From positions 186,001 through 250,000 of the forward strand of contig JADIZB010000038.1 of assembly GCA_016705005.1 (NCBI GenBank): a DNA stretch of 64,000 nucleotides. The letters are read 5' to 3'. The translations under genes and the position numbers were made by a program. Origin of the DNA: Bacteroidales bacterium (lineage in GTDB: Bacteria > Bacteroidota > Bacteroidia > Bacteroidales > Lentimicrobiaceae). Shown piece after piece: positions 52,172-61,185 of this stretch. The notes beneath the pieces are model-generated. The model saw only the letters and a list, made by a program, of their open reading frames with translations. It was not told the origin of the DNA and searched no databases. The first letter of the stretch is position 1. Every line of letters starts with the position of its first letter.

Positions 52172-53068
52172 TTAAAACCTCAACTTTTCTGTCATTAGTC
52201 CAAAACGGATCACATCCAGCCTGTTTCCAAAATAGATGTTGTAATAATCCGAACCATGGTAGAATTGAATAAAAAGCCCAAAGTCCTCCAGGAAACCCGG
52301 ATGATAATAAAAAGTTAGCCTGAGATTAAGCCGGTCTAAAGCATAGCCTTCCCGGATATCCGGATTCCCAAACATCCAGGTTGCTTCGCCTTTTAGTGAA
52401 ATATCGGCGTTTTTCCTGGGATAAATGCGACTTTTTGCCGGAAGTTTGAATATAGAAAGTGCTGTATGCCATCGGTATTTGCTATACAAGCCATTGAGTC
52501 CCTCCGCATTCCAGGCTTGCGGATGGAACTCAAATGAAGACTTAAAAAACTGAATTGCATTGAATCGGTGATTCCTGTTTGTAGCAATTAAGCCAAACTC
52601 AAGAAAATTTGTGGAGAAATTTCCCGATTCCAGATTTATACTGCCATCCATATCATAAAAACTGCCTGACTGCCCGTTTGAATGGTGTGCATAACGTCCG
52701 AATAAACTGAGCTGATTGGCATACTCTTTTCCTTTTAAAAGATAATAAATGGTAATCTGAGGCAAATAGCTTGGAGTACGAACCGGGAAAGACTCCTCCT
52801 GATACATTCGCAGAATGATCTGAGGAGTCAATACACCAATTAGTTTTGAATTTTTGCTTTGACGTATATAAAAAGTAGGGATTATATTAGCTTCGAACCA
52901 AAGAGGCTCAATGTTACCAATATCTGTCGGGAAAGTGACATAGCTGTTACCCTGGTTTACCTGCGATATTTCTGAAAGCCCTGGCCGGGGGACAGAGTCC
53001 CTGACCTGTCCCGTAACCGGAAGGGTGTGAAATAACATAATCGCAATAAATACCAAAAGTATTTTCAT
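52172..53068 (-). CDS. Outer-membrane phospholipase A1 (OMPLA)-like protein
   Basis: 298 aa with a signal peptide (cleavage near PVTGQ). The motif YAHHSNGQSG (His128, Ser130) resembles HDSNGRSD of OMPLA, where His and Ser are catalytic; an Asn about 20 residues later (STNFLEFGL) could be the third member. Strands such as WFEANIIPTFYIRQ and the C-terminal RLDVIRFGLM fit a 12-strand barrel. It would hydrolyse phospholipids in the outer leaflet under stress. Paired closely (8 bases) with the DUF2141 gene. Family call is by motif resemblance. Confidence 0.65.
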   Translation of the reverse strand: MKILLVFIAIMLFHTLPVTGQVRDSVPRPGLSEISQVNQGNSYVTFPTDIGNIEPLWFEANIIPTFYIRQSKNSKLIGVLTPQIILRMYQEESFPVRTPSYLPQITIYYLLKGKEYANQLSLFGRYAHHSNGQSGSFYDMDGSINLESGNFSTNFLEFGLIATNRNHRFNAIQFFKSSFEFHPQAWNAEGLNGLYSKYRWHTALSIFKLPAKSRIYPRKNADISLKGEATWMFGNPDIREGYALDRLNLRLTFYYHPGFLEDFGLFIQFYHGSDYYNIYFGNRLDVIRFGLMTEKLRF

Positions 53069-53076
53069 CTCAATGA

Positions 53077-53526
53077 TTACATGTAAATAATTTTAACCAC
53101 TATCCTCTTGTCGCTCAACAAATCAAATGAAGCTTTTGGAAAGGACGGCCTGTTTGAAAAACCAATAGATTGATAATTCGAAAAACCGATTCCTTCTTTT
53201 GGCATAACAAGACCTTTCTTGATCCTGCCATCGTTGTTTTCATCGTGCAGGATATTAACCGCATATTTCCCTTTAGGCAAGTTTTCAAATGTTACGGTTG
53301 AAGTCCCTTTCACTATTTTGCCGGTAAGCTTTTTAAGGTATTTTTTATAATGCTCGTCGGGAAATGCATCTTCTCTGTTGTACAATGCAAAAAGCACGGT
53401 GCCTTTAGAATTGCGTAATTCCTTAACATCAATCTTTAAATCGAATGTTTCATTTTTCTGGTTGTGAAAAGATGAAAGGAGTAAACTGAGTAAAACGAGT
53501 TGAAGAATTCTGAGTGGCTTGTTCAT
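53077..53526 (-). CDS. DUF2141 secreted protein
   Basis: 149 aa with a short signal-like N-terminus. LRNSKGTVLFALYNREDAFP, FENLPKGKYAVNILHDENNDGRI and GIGFSN mark the DUF2141 family, a small beta-sandwich. Function unknown. First gene of a two-gene unit with the OMPLA-like protein. Confidence 0.87.
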   Translation of the reverse strand: MNKPLRILQLVLLSLLLSSFHNQKNETFDLKIDVKELRNSKGTVLFALYNREDAFPDEHYKKYLKKLTGKIVKGTSTVTFENLPKGKYAVNILHDENNDGRIKKGLVMPKEGIGFSNYQSIGFSNRPSFPKASFDLLSDKRIVVKIIYM

Positions 53527-53606
53527 GGTGGTAGTTTTGATTGATCAGTGATTTTTGTTGACAGAAGTAAGTAGTAAGAAATATGAAGTAATCAGTAATA
53601 AGTAAG

Positions 53607-53634
53607 AGGTCAGAGGCCAGAGGCCAGAGGTCAG
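53607..53634 (+). repeat. Four tandem 7-bp AGGYCAG units
   Basis: AGGTCAG, AGGCCAG, AGGCCAG, AGGTCAG in the gap between the efflux and DUF2141 genes, next to CTAATC/CCGAAATC-type simple sequence. No gene is seen in 53527-53816. Confidence 0.85.
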
Positions 53635-53816
53635 AACTATTACATATAAGCAGTCTGAAATCCGAACCGGAGCGAAGTTCACCGAAGGTAAATCCGAAAT
53701 CTGCTAATCTACTATCAGCTCATTGGCTAATCAGCTAATCCGAAATCCGAAATCTTAACCGGAACGTGGATCATCAAGTTCGTCAACTGATTCCACCTCA
53801 GGTACATTCAAATTTC

Positions 53817-56800
53817 TTACTCTACCTCTAAATCCGCTTTCCTGGCTTTACGGTTTGCTTTGCCATTGGCTATTTTTTCTTTTATTGTATCAACGATGTA
53901 ATACATCATCGGAACCAGATAGACAGTCAGAATCATCGACGACAGCAAACCGCCGATAATAACCCAGGCCAGCCCGTTTTTCCACTCGCTGGCTGTGCCC
54001 TGGGCCAATGCTATGGGCAACATTCCGATGGCCATCGCCAGAGTTGTCATTAAAATCGGCCGCATACGTTCTTTGCCGGCGATGAGCAATGCTTCTTTAA
54101 AATGTTTGCCCTGCGCTTTTAGCTGGTTGGTAAAATCCACTATCAGAATGGCATTTTTTGTTACCAGACCCATGAGCATGATCAATCCAAGCTGGGCAAA
54201 CAAGGTCAGATCGTTTAACGATAAGTTTAACGCCAGAAATGCCCCGATAGCTGCCATAGGTATGGCAAATAAAGCCACGAATGGATAAATATAGCTATCA
54301 TAAAGGGCGATCATAATCAGGTAAATCAGTAAAAATGAGATGAGCAGAACCGAACCCAAAGCTCCGAAACTTTCATTCTGCGTTTTGATATCGGCACCCC
54401 AGGTGAGTTTTACGCCTTCGGGTAAGGGGCGCGTTTTCAGGAAGCTTATCGCGTCGTCAGCCAAAGTTCCCGAAGGCCGGCCAAAGGATTCTGATGTAAT
54501 GGTAACCGACGGTTGGCGGTCCAGTCGTTCGAGCAGTGAAGGTGAATTATCCTGCTTCACTTCTGCAAACTGAGACACTTCAATGGGGGTGTTCATTGGA
54601 TTTACAATAGAAAGGCGCTGCACATCCTCAAAGTTTCTGCGGTCAAAGTCATCCAGCCTTATCCGAACCGGGTATTCGGTGCCATTTTCGGTTAAGGTGG
54701 CGTCATCGTTGCCGGTAAAGGCAGTTCTCAGATTTAAGCCTACATAAGCCGTCGTTAATCCTAAACGCTGCATTTTATCTTTATCAGGAATCACCTTGTA
54801 TTCAGGGCTTCCTTCTTCAACCGATAACTGAACATTATCGGCACCAGGTATTTTTTCAATAGCTGCTTTCAGTTCATTTCCTGTTTTCATAACCAGGTTC
54901 AGGTCGTTTCCACTCAGGGTTATTTTTATAGGCGCCTGCTTCGGCAATAAGCCTAAAACCGCCATTGAAAAGTTTACTCCTGAAAACTCTTTGTTCAGCT
55001 CTTCGCGAAGCAATTTCATAAACGGCTCCGTTTTGATATTCCTTTCCTTTTCCGGTTTTAGCTGAATGGTAAACTCTGAGATATTGGCAGAACCAACACC
55101 TAAACTTCCGATGCCTGTGCTTGGCCCGGCAATGTTGCTGAAAAGTGTTGCCACTTCGGGTTGCTGCAGGATAAAATTCTCAACCTGCTGAGTCCTGATA
55201 TTGTTCTCCTGAACAGTGGTTGTTTTATCATATTCCAGGTTCAGACGAAACTTCCCCTGGTCGCCGGTCGACATCATTTCCTTGCCTATAATGCCTTGCT
55301 TCAGCATAACGCCCGTCATGATCAGAAGGAAAACAACTATTCCTGAAAAGATAAGCTTGTGGCTAAGTACCCATTCCAATTGATGGCCATACCAATCGAT
55401 AAATGATGTTAATTGCCTTTCGAACCAAAGCAGAAAACGGTTCATGAAGTTGGTCGGTTGCAAGTCTTCCTTTTTCCCAATCCGCGAAGCCAGCCAGGGT
55501 ACCAGGGTAAAACCTACCAACAAGCTGGTGAGTGTGGAGGTTATTACAACGATGGAGAATTGTTTGAGCATATCGGCCACAAATACCTGCAAAAACAGGA
55601 TGGGCAGGAACACAACCACGTCGACCAGGGTAATTGAAATGGCCGAAAAACCAATTTCCATACGTCCTTCCAAAGCGGCATCCCGTTTATCTTTTCCCAT
55701 ATCAATGTGCCGCTGAATATTTTCCAGAATTACAATGGCATCATCCACCAGAATCCCGATAATTAACGACATCGCCAGCAAGGTCATCAGGTTTAGGGTG
55801 AAACCCATCAGCCACATCACGGCAAAGGCGGTAATTAATGAGGTTGGGATTGCGATTAGTACAATCAACGAGTTCCGGTAGCTTCGCAAAAACAGGAACA
55901 TAACCAATGAAACCAGGATTACCGCCAGAATCAGGTCGTCAACCACTGAATTTACCGCGGCAATGGTCATGTCGGTTGAATCGTCGGCAACAACAAATTT
56001 CACCCCGGATTTGGCGTTAGCGGCTTCAATTTGGGTAAGTTTTGCGTGAACCAATTTCGAAACTTCCACTGCATTGGCGTCACCTTGTTTTTTCAACAAA
56101 AGGCCTATCCCGTTTACGCCGTTGTAACGGCTTACAGAACTTGTTTCTTTCACCCCATAAACAACAGATGCCACATCTTTAACATAAACCGGCATTCCGG
56201 GGGCAGGCATCGCCACCTGAACATTCATAATGTCATCTATAGTCGAAAACTTTCCGGTTAGCCTTACTGAATTACTTTCCTTGTCGGTTTGCGCTTTACC
56301 GGCGGGCAAATCAATACCTGAACGGTTAATGGCTTCCACCACCTGGTAAAGTGAAATTTTATACAGTTTTAGTTTGTCCTGATCTGCTTTCACCTGGATT
56401 TCGCGTTCTTCGCCACCCAGCAGGGTAATTTCGGCCACTCCTTTTAATTGCTGGATTTGAGGCAGGATTTCATCCTTCATTTTCTGATAAAATTCCGTGC
56501 CGGGCAAATTACTTGTTGCACTAATCGAAATGATTGGCAAATCGTTGGGCGAAACCTTGCTCATTACCGGGCTCAGAATATCTGCCGGAAGGTCTTTTTT
56601 GATATTGTCGATATAGCGCTGGGCATCCTGCATGGCAATGTTCAGATCCGTTCCATATTTCAGGTTGGCTATAATAACAGAGGCGTTGGGCATCGACTTG
56701 GTTTCCAGATAGTCCACGCCCTCCAGATTCGATAAGGCATCCTCTATTTTCCTGGAAACAGAAGTTTCCACTTCATTGGGTTCGGCACCCGGGTACATTG

Positions 56801-56945
56801 TTTTTATTACAACTACCGGCTGGTTAAAGTCGGGTAAGAGTTCATACCCCAGGTTAGAAAAACCAATGATCCCCAATAAGGCGAAAACACTGAAAATAAC
56901 GATGATCAGCGAAGGTCGGTTGATGGCAATTTTTGTGATATTCAT
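53817..56945 (-). CDS. RND efflux permease (HAE1/AcrB family)
   Basis: 1042 aa, normal for the family. TM1 at residues 11-30, then two large periplasmic loops and TM groups including MSLIIGILVDDAIVILENI (the TM4 proton-relay Asp pair) and LGLIMLMGLVTKNAILIVDF. Uses the proton gradient to expel drugs, lipids or other hydrophobic compounds through a tripartite pump. Overlaps the adaptor gene by 4 bases (ATGA). Confidence 0.95.
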   Translation of the reverse strand: MNITKIAINRPSLIIVIFSVFALLGIIGFSNLGYELLPDFNQPVVVIKTMYPGAEPNEVETSVSRKIEDALSNLEGVDYLETKSMPNASVIIANLKYGTDLNIAMQDAQRYIDNIKKDLPADILSPVMSKVSPNDLPIISISATSNLPGTEFYQKMKDEILPQIQQLKGVAEITLLGGEEREIQVKADQDKLKLYKISLYQVVEAINRSGIDLPAGKAQTDKESNSVRLTGKFSTIDDIMNVQVAMPAPGMPVYVKDVASVVYGVKETSSVSRYNGVNGIGLLLKKQGDANAVEVSKLVHAKLTQIEAANAKSGVKFVVADDSTDMTIAAVNSVVDDLILAVILVSLVMFLFLRSYRNSLIVLIAIPTSLITAFAVMWLMGFTLNLMTLLAMSLIIGILVDDAIVILENIQRHIDMGKDKRDAALEGRMEIGFSAISITLVDVVVFLPILFLQVFVADMLKQFSIVVITSTLTSLLVGFTLVPWLASRIGKKEDLQPTNFMNRFLLWFERQLTSFIDWYGHQLEWVLSHKLIFSGIVVFLLIMTGVMLKQGIIGKEMMSTGDQGKFRLNLEYDKTTTVQENNIRTQQVENFILQQPEVATLFSNIAGPSTGIGSLGVGSANISEFTIQLKPEKERNIKTEPFMKLLREELNKEFSGVNFSMAVLGLLPKQAPIKITLSGNDLNLVMKTGNELKAAIEKIPGADNVQLSVEEGSPEYKVIPDKDKMQRLGLTTAYVGLNLRTAFTGNDDATLTENGTEYPVRIRLDDFDRRNFEDVQRLSIVNPMNTPIEVSQFAEVKQDNSPSLLERLDRQPSVTITSESFGRPSGTLADDAISFLKTRPLPEGVKLTWGADIKTQNESFGALGSVLLISFLLIYLIMIALYDSYIYPFVALFAIPMAAIGAFLALNLSLNDLTLFAQLGLIMLMGLVTKNAILIVDFTNQLKAQGKHFKEALLIAGKERMRPILMTTLAMAIGMLPIALAQGTASEWKNGLAWVIIGGLLSSMILTVYLVPMMYYIVDTIKEKIANGKANRKARKADLEVE

Positions 56946-58006
56946 AATTCGCTGTTATTAATGATGTTAATATTGGCGCCATCAAACAAGTTTATAAACC
57001 CGTTGGTGACAATAATATCGCCTGCGACCAAACCCGCTGACACTATAACCTTGTTCTGTATCCTGTTCGCAAGGGTGATGTTTTGCAAAACAGCTTTGCC
57101 GTTTTTTACCAGGTAAACCTGGGGTTGAATGTTGGATCCAACGACAGCGGATGCAGGGATAATGATATGATCTTCAGTATCGGAACTTTTCATTTTTACT
57201 TTCCCGAACATTCCTGCCTTGATTTTCAGATCAGCTGTATTACTAACCGAAAGCTGAACCGGGTAACTGTTACCCATATTTGATTTACTGCCTGTCATGA
57301 TCACCTTCCCTGTCAAAGAAGTTTCAGGATATATATCTGCTGAAAGAGTGTACAACTGGTTCATCTTAAATTGATTCAATTCATTCTCGGGCACATTGGC
57401 CGTGAATTTTAACAACGAAATATCTGTGATCTGTAGCAAAGGAACGCCGGGTGCCGCATAAGCGCCAACCTCGGTAAGTTTTGCTGTCACAATTCCGCCA
57501 AAAGGAGCTACTAGAGTGGTTTTGCTGATTTGTTCGAGTAAAGTTGCTTTTTGAACGTTGGCAGATTTCAGTGCCAACTCCGATTTTTCCAACTGCACTC
57601 CCTGGATAGCATCAGCCTTTGCCAAAACGGAATATCGCTTCACATCCGCTTCTAATCCTTCAATCTGAATTTCGACAGTCTGCTGTTGTAGCTTCAGTAA
57701 AGAGTTGTCTAATTGAATTAAAGCCTGTCCGGTCCTGACTATGCTTCCAACATCAACTTTCAACGAAGTGATTTTTCCCTGAATATCAGCGCTGATCCGG
57801 GTTTCTCTATTGGGTTCAAAAGTGCCGGCATAAAAAGTGTTGTTTGATGCACTCTCTGACTTTATAACAAGCGTTTGAATACCAATAGCCTGTTCTTTAT
57901 CATATTGAAAAACCCTGTTTTCAGTGGTTTCTTTATTGCCTTTCAGGCGGATGATAACAACGGCAACTATTGCCAGGGCTATAATGATGTAAAGTATCTT
58001 CTTCAT
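56942..58006 (-). CDS. RND efflux periplasmic adaptor (membrane fusion protein)
   Basis: 354 aa from the ATG at 58006, which opens a membrane anchor (MKKILYIIIALAIVAVVII); upstream ATGs give an unlikely extension. Barrel-sandwich halves (GKITSLKVDVGSIVRTGQAL, APFGGIVTAKLTEVGAYAAPG) flank a helical hairpin; ASAVVGSNIQPQVYLVKNG and GDIIVTNGFINLFDG end it. Links the RND pump to TolC. Confidence 0.93.
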   Translation of the reverse strand: MKKILYIIIALAIVAVVIIRLKGNKETTENRVFQYDKEQAIGIQTLVIKSESASNNTFYAGTFEPNRETRISADIQGKITSLKVDVGSIVRTGQALIQLDNSLLKLQQQTVEIQIEGLEADVKRYSVLAKADAIQGVQLEKSELALKSANVQKATLLEQISKTTLVAPFGGIVTAKLTEVGAYAAPGVPLLQITDISLLKFTANVPENELNQFKMNQLYTLSADIYPETSLTGKVIMTGSKSNMGNSYPVQLSVSNTADLKIKAGMFGKVKMKSSDTEDHIIIPASAVVGSNIQPQVYLVKNGKAVLQNITLANRIQNKVIVSAGLVAGDIIVTNGFINLFDGANINIINNSEL

Positions 58007-58205
58007 GTGCTTTGATTTATTGGTAATTGTGAATTTTAAAATCGTTAACATCATCGTCATATTGTCGTTTGTTAGTTGCCGTGAGTCCTCGGCTCAGGAG
58101 CTGTCAGTCGCGAGTCGAAGACAATTTCCCTTAACTAAACGACATTAAATCGTAACTCGTCATTCGTTGGTCCCTGTGCTTTTGTCGAAGGACATTCGTA
58201 AACTC

Positions 58206-59546
58206 TTATTTCTTATTTGCATTCAGGTTTCCTGTAACCCTTTTGTACTCCAACTCAGATCTTCGGAGATTTATTAATGCCACAATGTAGTTTTGCTGAG
58301 CTTCTCGCAGTGAATTGTCTGCCAGCAACAAATCGGTAATGTTTGCCATACCTTGTTGATTTTGCAGCACGGTATTGTGGTATATTTTTTTTGCAAGTTC
58401 TATTTGAGTACTCACAGTCGCAATCGTTGTGTTTGCTATATTGAATTGCATTTCGGCATTCACCAGGTCAAGGTTTGCCTTTTCAGTTAGTATTTCCTTT
58501 TGAATGATCGTCTTGTTCACTTCAATCTTTTTCCCATCGATTTTATGCTTTGTAACCATTCCATTAAAAAGTGGAATCGAAAGCTGAGCGCCTACATACC
58601 CTATTGGATGGAAACTGAAAAAGCTGTTGCTTCCAGTGGTACCAAAGCCGTTGGTCCCATAAACTCCATAAGCATTCACAGATGGCAACCTGGAGTTTTT
58701 AAGGCCACTTAACTCCGAAAGACTAAGTTCTACCTTCTTGTCAATCAATAATATGTCCGTGGTCGTTTTTGCTTGAAAAGTGGTTTCACCTATGGCTGTT
58801 TCGTTTATGTGAACTTCGATAGAATCAGAAATTGGTTTACCCATCAGGAATTTAAGTGCGCTTAACACTTGCTGATGTTGAGATGAAATAGTAATTCTTT
58901 GGGTGATTAACTGTTCCAGTTGCAATTTCAGACGATCAACGTCGGTGCCTTTGGCTAACTGCTGTTGATAAATCAAAGTTGTAGTTTGCACCAGTTTATT
59001 GGTATTGATGATATTGCTATCGATGAAAGCCAACTGATTTAACAGCACCTGCGCGTTGTAGTAAGCGTTGGAAACTTCCAGTACTACATCTTCATCCGTT
59101 TTATTTTTTTGGATTTCAGACAGTTCACTGGCAATACGTGTGCTTTTGATCGCGCTTAAAGCTGTTGGATTAAAGAGTGGCATAGCGAACTGCAGGTTGG
59201 CGCTCAGGTTCTGAGGCACTCCGAATTGAATTTCCTTATAGGTGCCTTCCGGTCCGCCAAAAGCAGCCTGAGGCATGATCTGATAGGGCAGATCAGTATA
59301 ATAACGGTAGTCAGCGAATCCGTTGAGTTTAGGCAACAATGTGCTTTTAGCTTCGCGGTTCTTTTCGTTGGCAATCAAACCATCCTGCCGGGCTATTCTG
59401 ATGTTTCTGTTGTAAATCAGCGCGGTATCAATGCATTGGTTTAATGATAGAGTTTGTGCCGGAAGAATAACCGGGACAAGAAGAGTGATTATAACAAGCA
59501 GATATCTTGTTCCCTTTGTAATTCGTGAGTGAATGTTTACTAACAT
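58206..59546 (-). CDS. TolC-family outer-membrane efflux channel
   Basis: 446 aa with a signal peptide (cleavage near LPAQT) and two OEP repeats of long helices with the typical LNQCIDTALIYNRNIRIAR and LPKLNGFADYRYY starts. Completes the tripartite pump with the adaptor and RND genes. The 199-base gap to the adaptor holds no gene but has sequence with GTCGAAG-type short repeats. Confidence 0.92.
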   Translation of the reverse strand: MLVNIHSRITKGTRYLLVIITLLVPVILPAQTLSLNQCIDTALIYNRNIRIARQDGLIANEKNREAKSTLLPKLNGFADYRYYTDLPYQIMPQAAFGGPEGTYKEIQFGVPQNLSANLQFAMPLFNPTALSAIKSTRIASELSEIQKNKTDEDVVLEVSNAYYNAQVLLNQLAFIDSNIINTNKLVQTTTLIYQQQLAKGTDVDRLKLQLEQLITQRITISSQHQQVLSALKFLMGKPISDSIEVHINETAIGETTFQAKTTTDILLIDKKVELSLSELSGLKNSRLPSVNAYGVYGTNGFGTTGSNSFFSFHPIGYVGAQLSIPLFNGMVTKHKIDGKKIEVNKTIIQKEILTEKANLDLVNAEMQFNIANTTIATVSTQIELAKKIYHNTVLQNQQGMANITDLLLADNSLREAQQNYIVALINLRRSELEYKRVTGNLNANKK

Positions 59547-59571
59547 GATAAAACAAATTTTTTTGTAAGGT

Positions 59572-59961
59572 TTATTTGTTGTTTTTTGAAATCAAAAAGA
59601 ATGCAAGCGCTGCAAAGACAATTGTAACAATCATTCGGAACAACATTGCTCCGATAGTTTTAGTTTCATAGATACCACCAGAGTTGATGTGAATTAATAG
59701 TCCTATAAATGCTACCATAAGAACTATAACCGATATCCCCAATGTCTTAATTGTCCACTTTTTATCTTTAACAAAACCATAAGCAGCAATAAGATAAAGG
59801 ATGCTACTCAGGAAATTTGACCAAACAATGAACAGAACATAATTTCCCTCTTTGGCCCGTATGCCAAACAAATCGAATATCACAGAACTGCTCAGGAACA
59901 AGGTCAACAAACCAAAAGCGGTTAATACGAAGGCTATAATATAAAGCAAAGTCTTTTTCAT
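59572..59961 (-). CDS. Small four-helix membrane protein of the efflux operon
   Basis: 129 aa with four hydrophobic segments. No family recognised; similar small membrane proteins occur after TetR genes. Its start overlaps the TetR stop by 4 bases and it ends 25 bases before tolC. Confidence 0.75.
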   Translation of the reverse strand: MKKTLLYIIAFVLTAFGLLTLFLSSSVIFDLFGIRAKEGNYVLFIVWSNFLSSILYLIAAYGFVKDKKWTIKTLGISVIVLMVAFIGLLIHINSGGIYETKTIGAMLFRMIVTIVFAALAFFLISKNNK

Positions 59962-60545
59962 ACCTGCTTGTTTTTGATAAGTGTAAGGATTGATTGCACC
60001 ATATTATCCCCACTCCTTTTAATATCAAATTCAAAATTGGCGATCCGCCATTTGAACATCTGAAGTTTAAAGGTTCCCATGATAATGTGCATGAGTTCGT
60101 CGGTAGTGATGGCATTGGTAAATATGCCTTTTTGCTGACCTTCCATTATGATGGGCATCAGGTGCTTTATCTTTGTATTCATAAGCTTAAGAATATTCTG
60201 ATTGATACGCAGACTCTCTTCCATAAGCCCGTCTGAGAAAACAGCCACTACAAAATGAGGATTTTCACTGAAAAACCTGAATTGTTCCCTGAAGAGTGAT
60301 CTGAAAGTATCTTCCGGATTTGCGGTCTTTGAAAGGTTGGACAGTCGTTTGTCTATGTCATTGCCAAGGTAATTAAGCAAGGCAACAATAATTTCCTCTT
60401 TACTCCCGAAATGCCGGTAAATAGCACTTTCGGAGAAATGCATTTCTTTTGCCAGATTCTTTATTGTCATTCCACTAACACCTGAGGCTGTAAGTATCTT
60501 GCCGGCTGCTTCAATTATTTCTAATTGACGGGGTGTAATATCCAT
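59958..60545 (-). CDS. TetR/AcrR-family transcription regulator
   Basis: 195 aa. N-terminal helix-turn-helix ITPRQLEIIEAAGKILTASG ... MTIKNLAKEMHFSESAIYRHFGSKEEI, followed by a helical ligand domain. Local repressor of the efflux operon; a palindromic site at the operon promoter (60969-60988) is its likely target. Confidence 0.93.
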   Translation of the reverse strand: MDITPRQLEIIEAAGKILTASGVSGMTIKNLAKEMHFSESAIYRHFGSKEEIIVALLNYLGNDIDKRLSNLSKTANPEDTFRSLFREQFRFFSENPHFVVAVFSDGLMEESLRINQNILKLMNTKIKHLMPIIMEGQQKGIFTNAITTDELMHIIMGTFKLQMFKWRIANFEFDIKRSGDNMVQSILTLIKNKQV

Positions 60546-60600
60546 TTTTATTGCTGTTTTAAATCATAACATGCTATTTTGAATTTCAATCGAATGAAGT

Positions 60601-60939
60601 CTAAAGCACTTTTGACTGGCTTGTTGGCCGCGGTGCTTTTACAACAAGAATCCTGGCTAAACTGTCGGAACTATTGCTGATGTAATGTACGATATCCGCA
60701 GGGCTTTCGATAAGTGTATCCGCTTCACATATTTCGCTTTCGTTACCTATATGTATGGTAGGAGTTCCTTCAACAATAAAGAAAAACACGTCTACCGGAG
60801 TTTTATGTGGTTTCAGACTTTCACCAGGTTTGAGATCCATCAGCATTGCCTGTGCTGATTCCTTGTTATACATTTCCCGCACGTCAATTTTGTGGGGTGT
60901 ATCTTTTACTACCTGATGCTGGTATTTGGTGATTATCAT
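60601..60939 (-). CDS. Small cupin-domain protein
   Basis: 112 aa. MDLKPGESLKPHKTPVDVFFFIVEG is the first cupin motif (GxxxxPHxTP...E) and IESPADIVHYISNSSDSLARILVV the second. Probably a metal-binding sensor-like or enzymatic cupin. First gene of the TetR-efflux operon, just after the operator. Confidence 0.87.
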   Translation of the reverse strand: MIITKYQHQVVKDTPHKIDVREMYNKESAQAMLMDLKPGESLKPHKTPVDVFFFIVEGTPTIHIGNESEICEADTLIESPADIVHYISNSSDSLARILVVKAPRPTSQSKVL

Positions 60940-60968
60940 TTTTGAAGGTTTTAAATGTTTATAAAAAA

Positions 60969-60995
60969 GTGAGTGAATATTCGCTCACAAAGGTA
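60969..60995 (-). promoter_or_regulatory. Operon promoter with TetR-type palindrome
   Basis: A near-perfect palindrome (GTGAGTGAATATTCGCTCAC, 60969-60988) abuts the -7 element TACCTTTG read on the minus strand (60995-60988). It lies 30 bases before the cupin gene. Palindromes of the form TGAGTGAATATTCACTCA-like are typical for TetR regulators, so autoregulation is likely. Confidence 0.65.
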
Positions 60996-61185
60996 AGATA
61001 TTGCAAACCACAAATGCAAGTTTTATTTAATAAAAAATTTTAGCCGTAGTTCTAAGTTGTTATTTATGTATGAAATAACCAAATAACATATTTTATAAAA
61101 GTCAATTTTTCTCCACCATTTAGCCGTGGTAGTAAGCCATAAGTAGTGATGACGATGGTTGATTAAAGATAAACTCCAACCTGCT

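Noticed and set aside
53581..53816. Gene in the gap between the RND and DUF2141 genes
   Set aside because: Only simple repeats and stop-rich frames.
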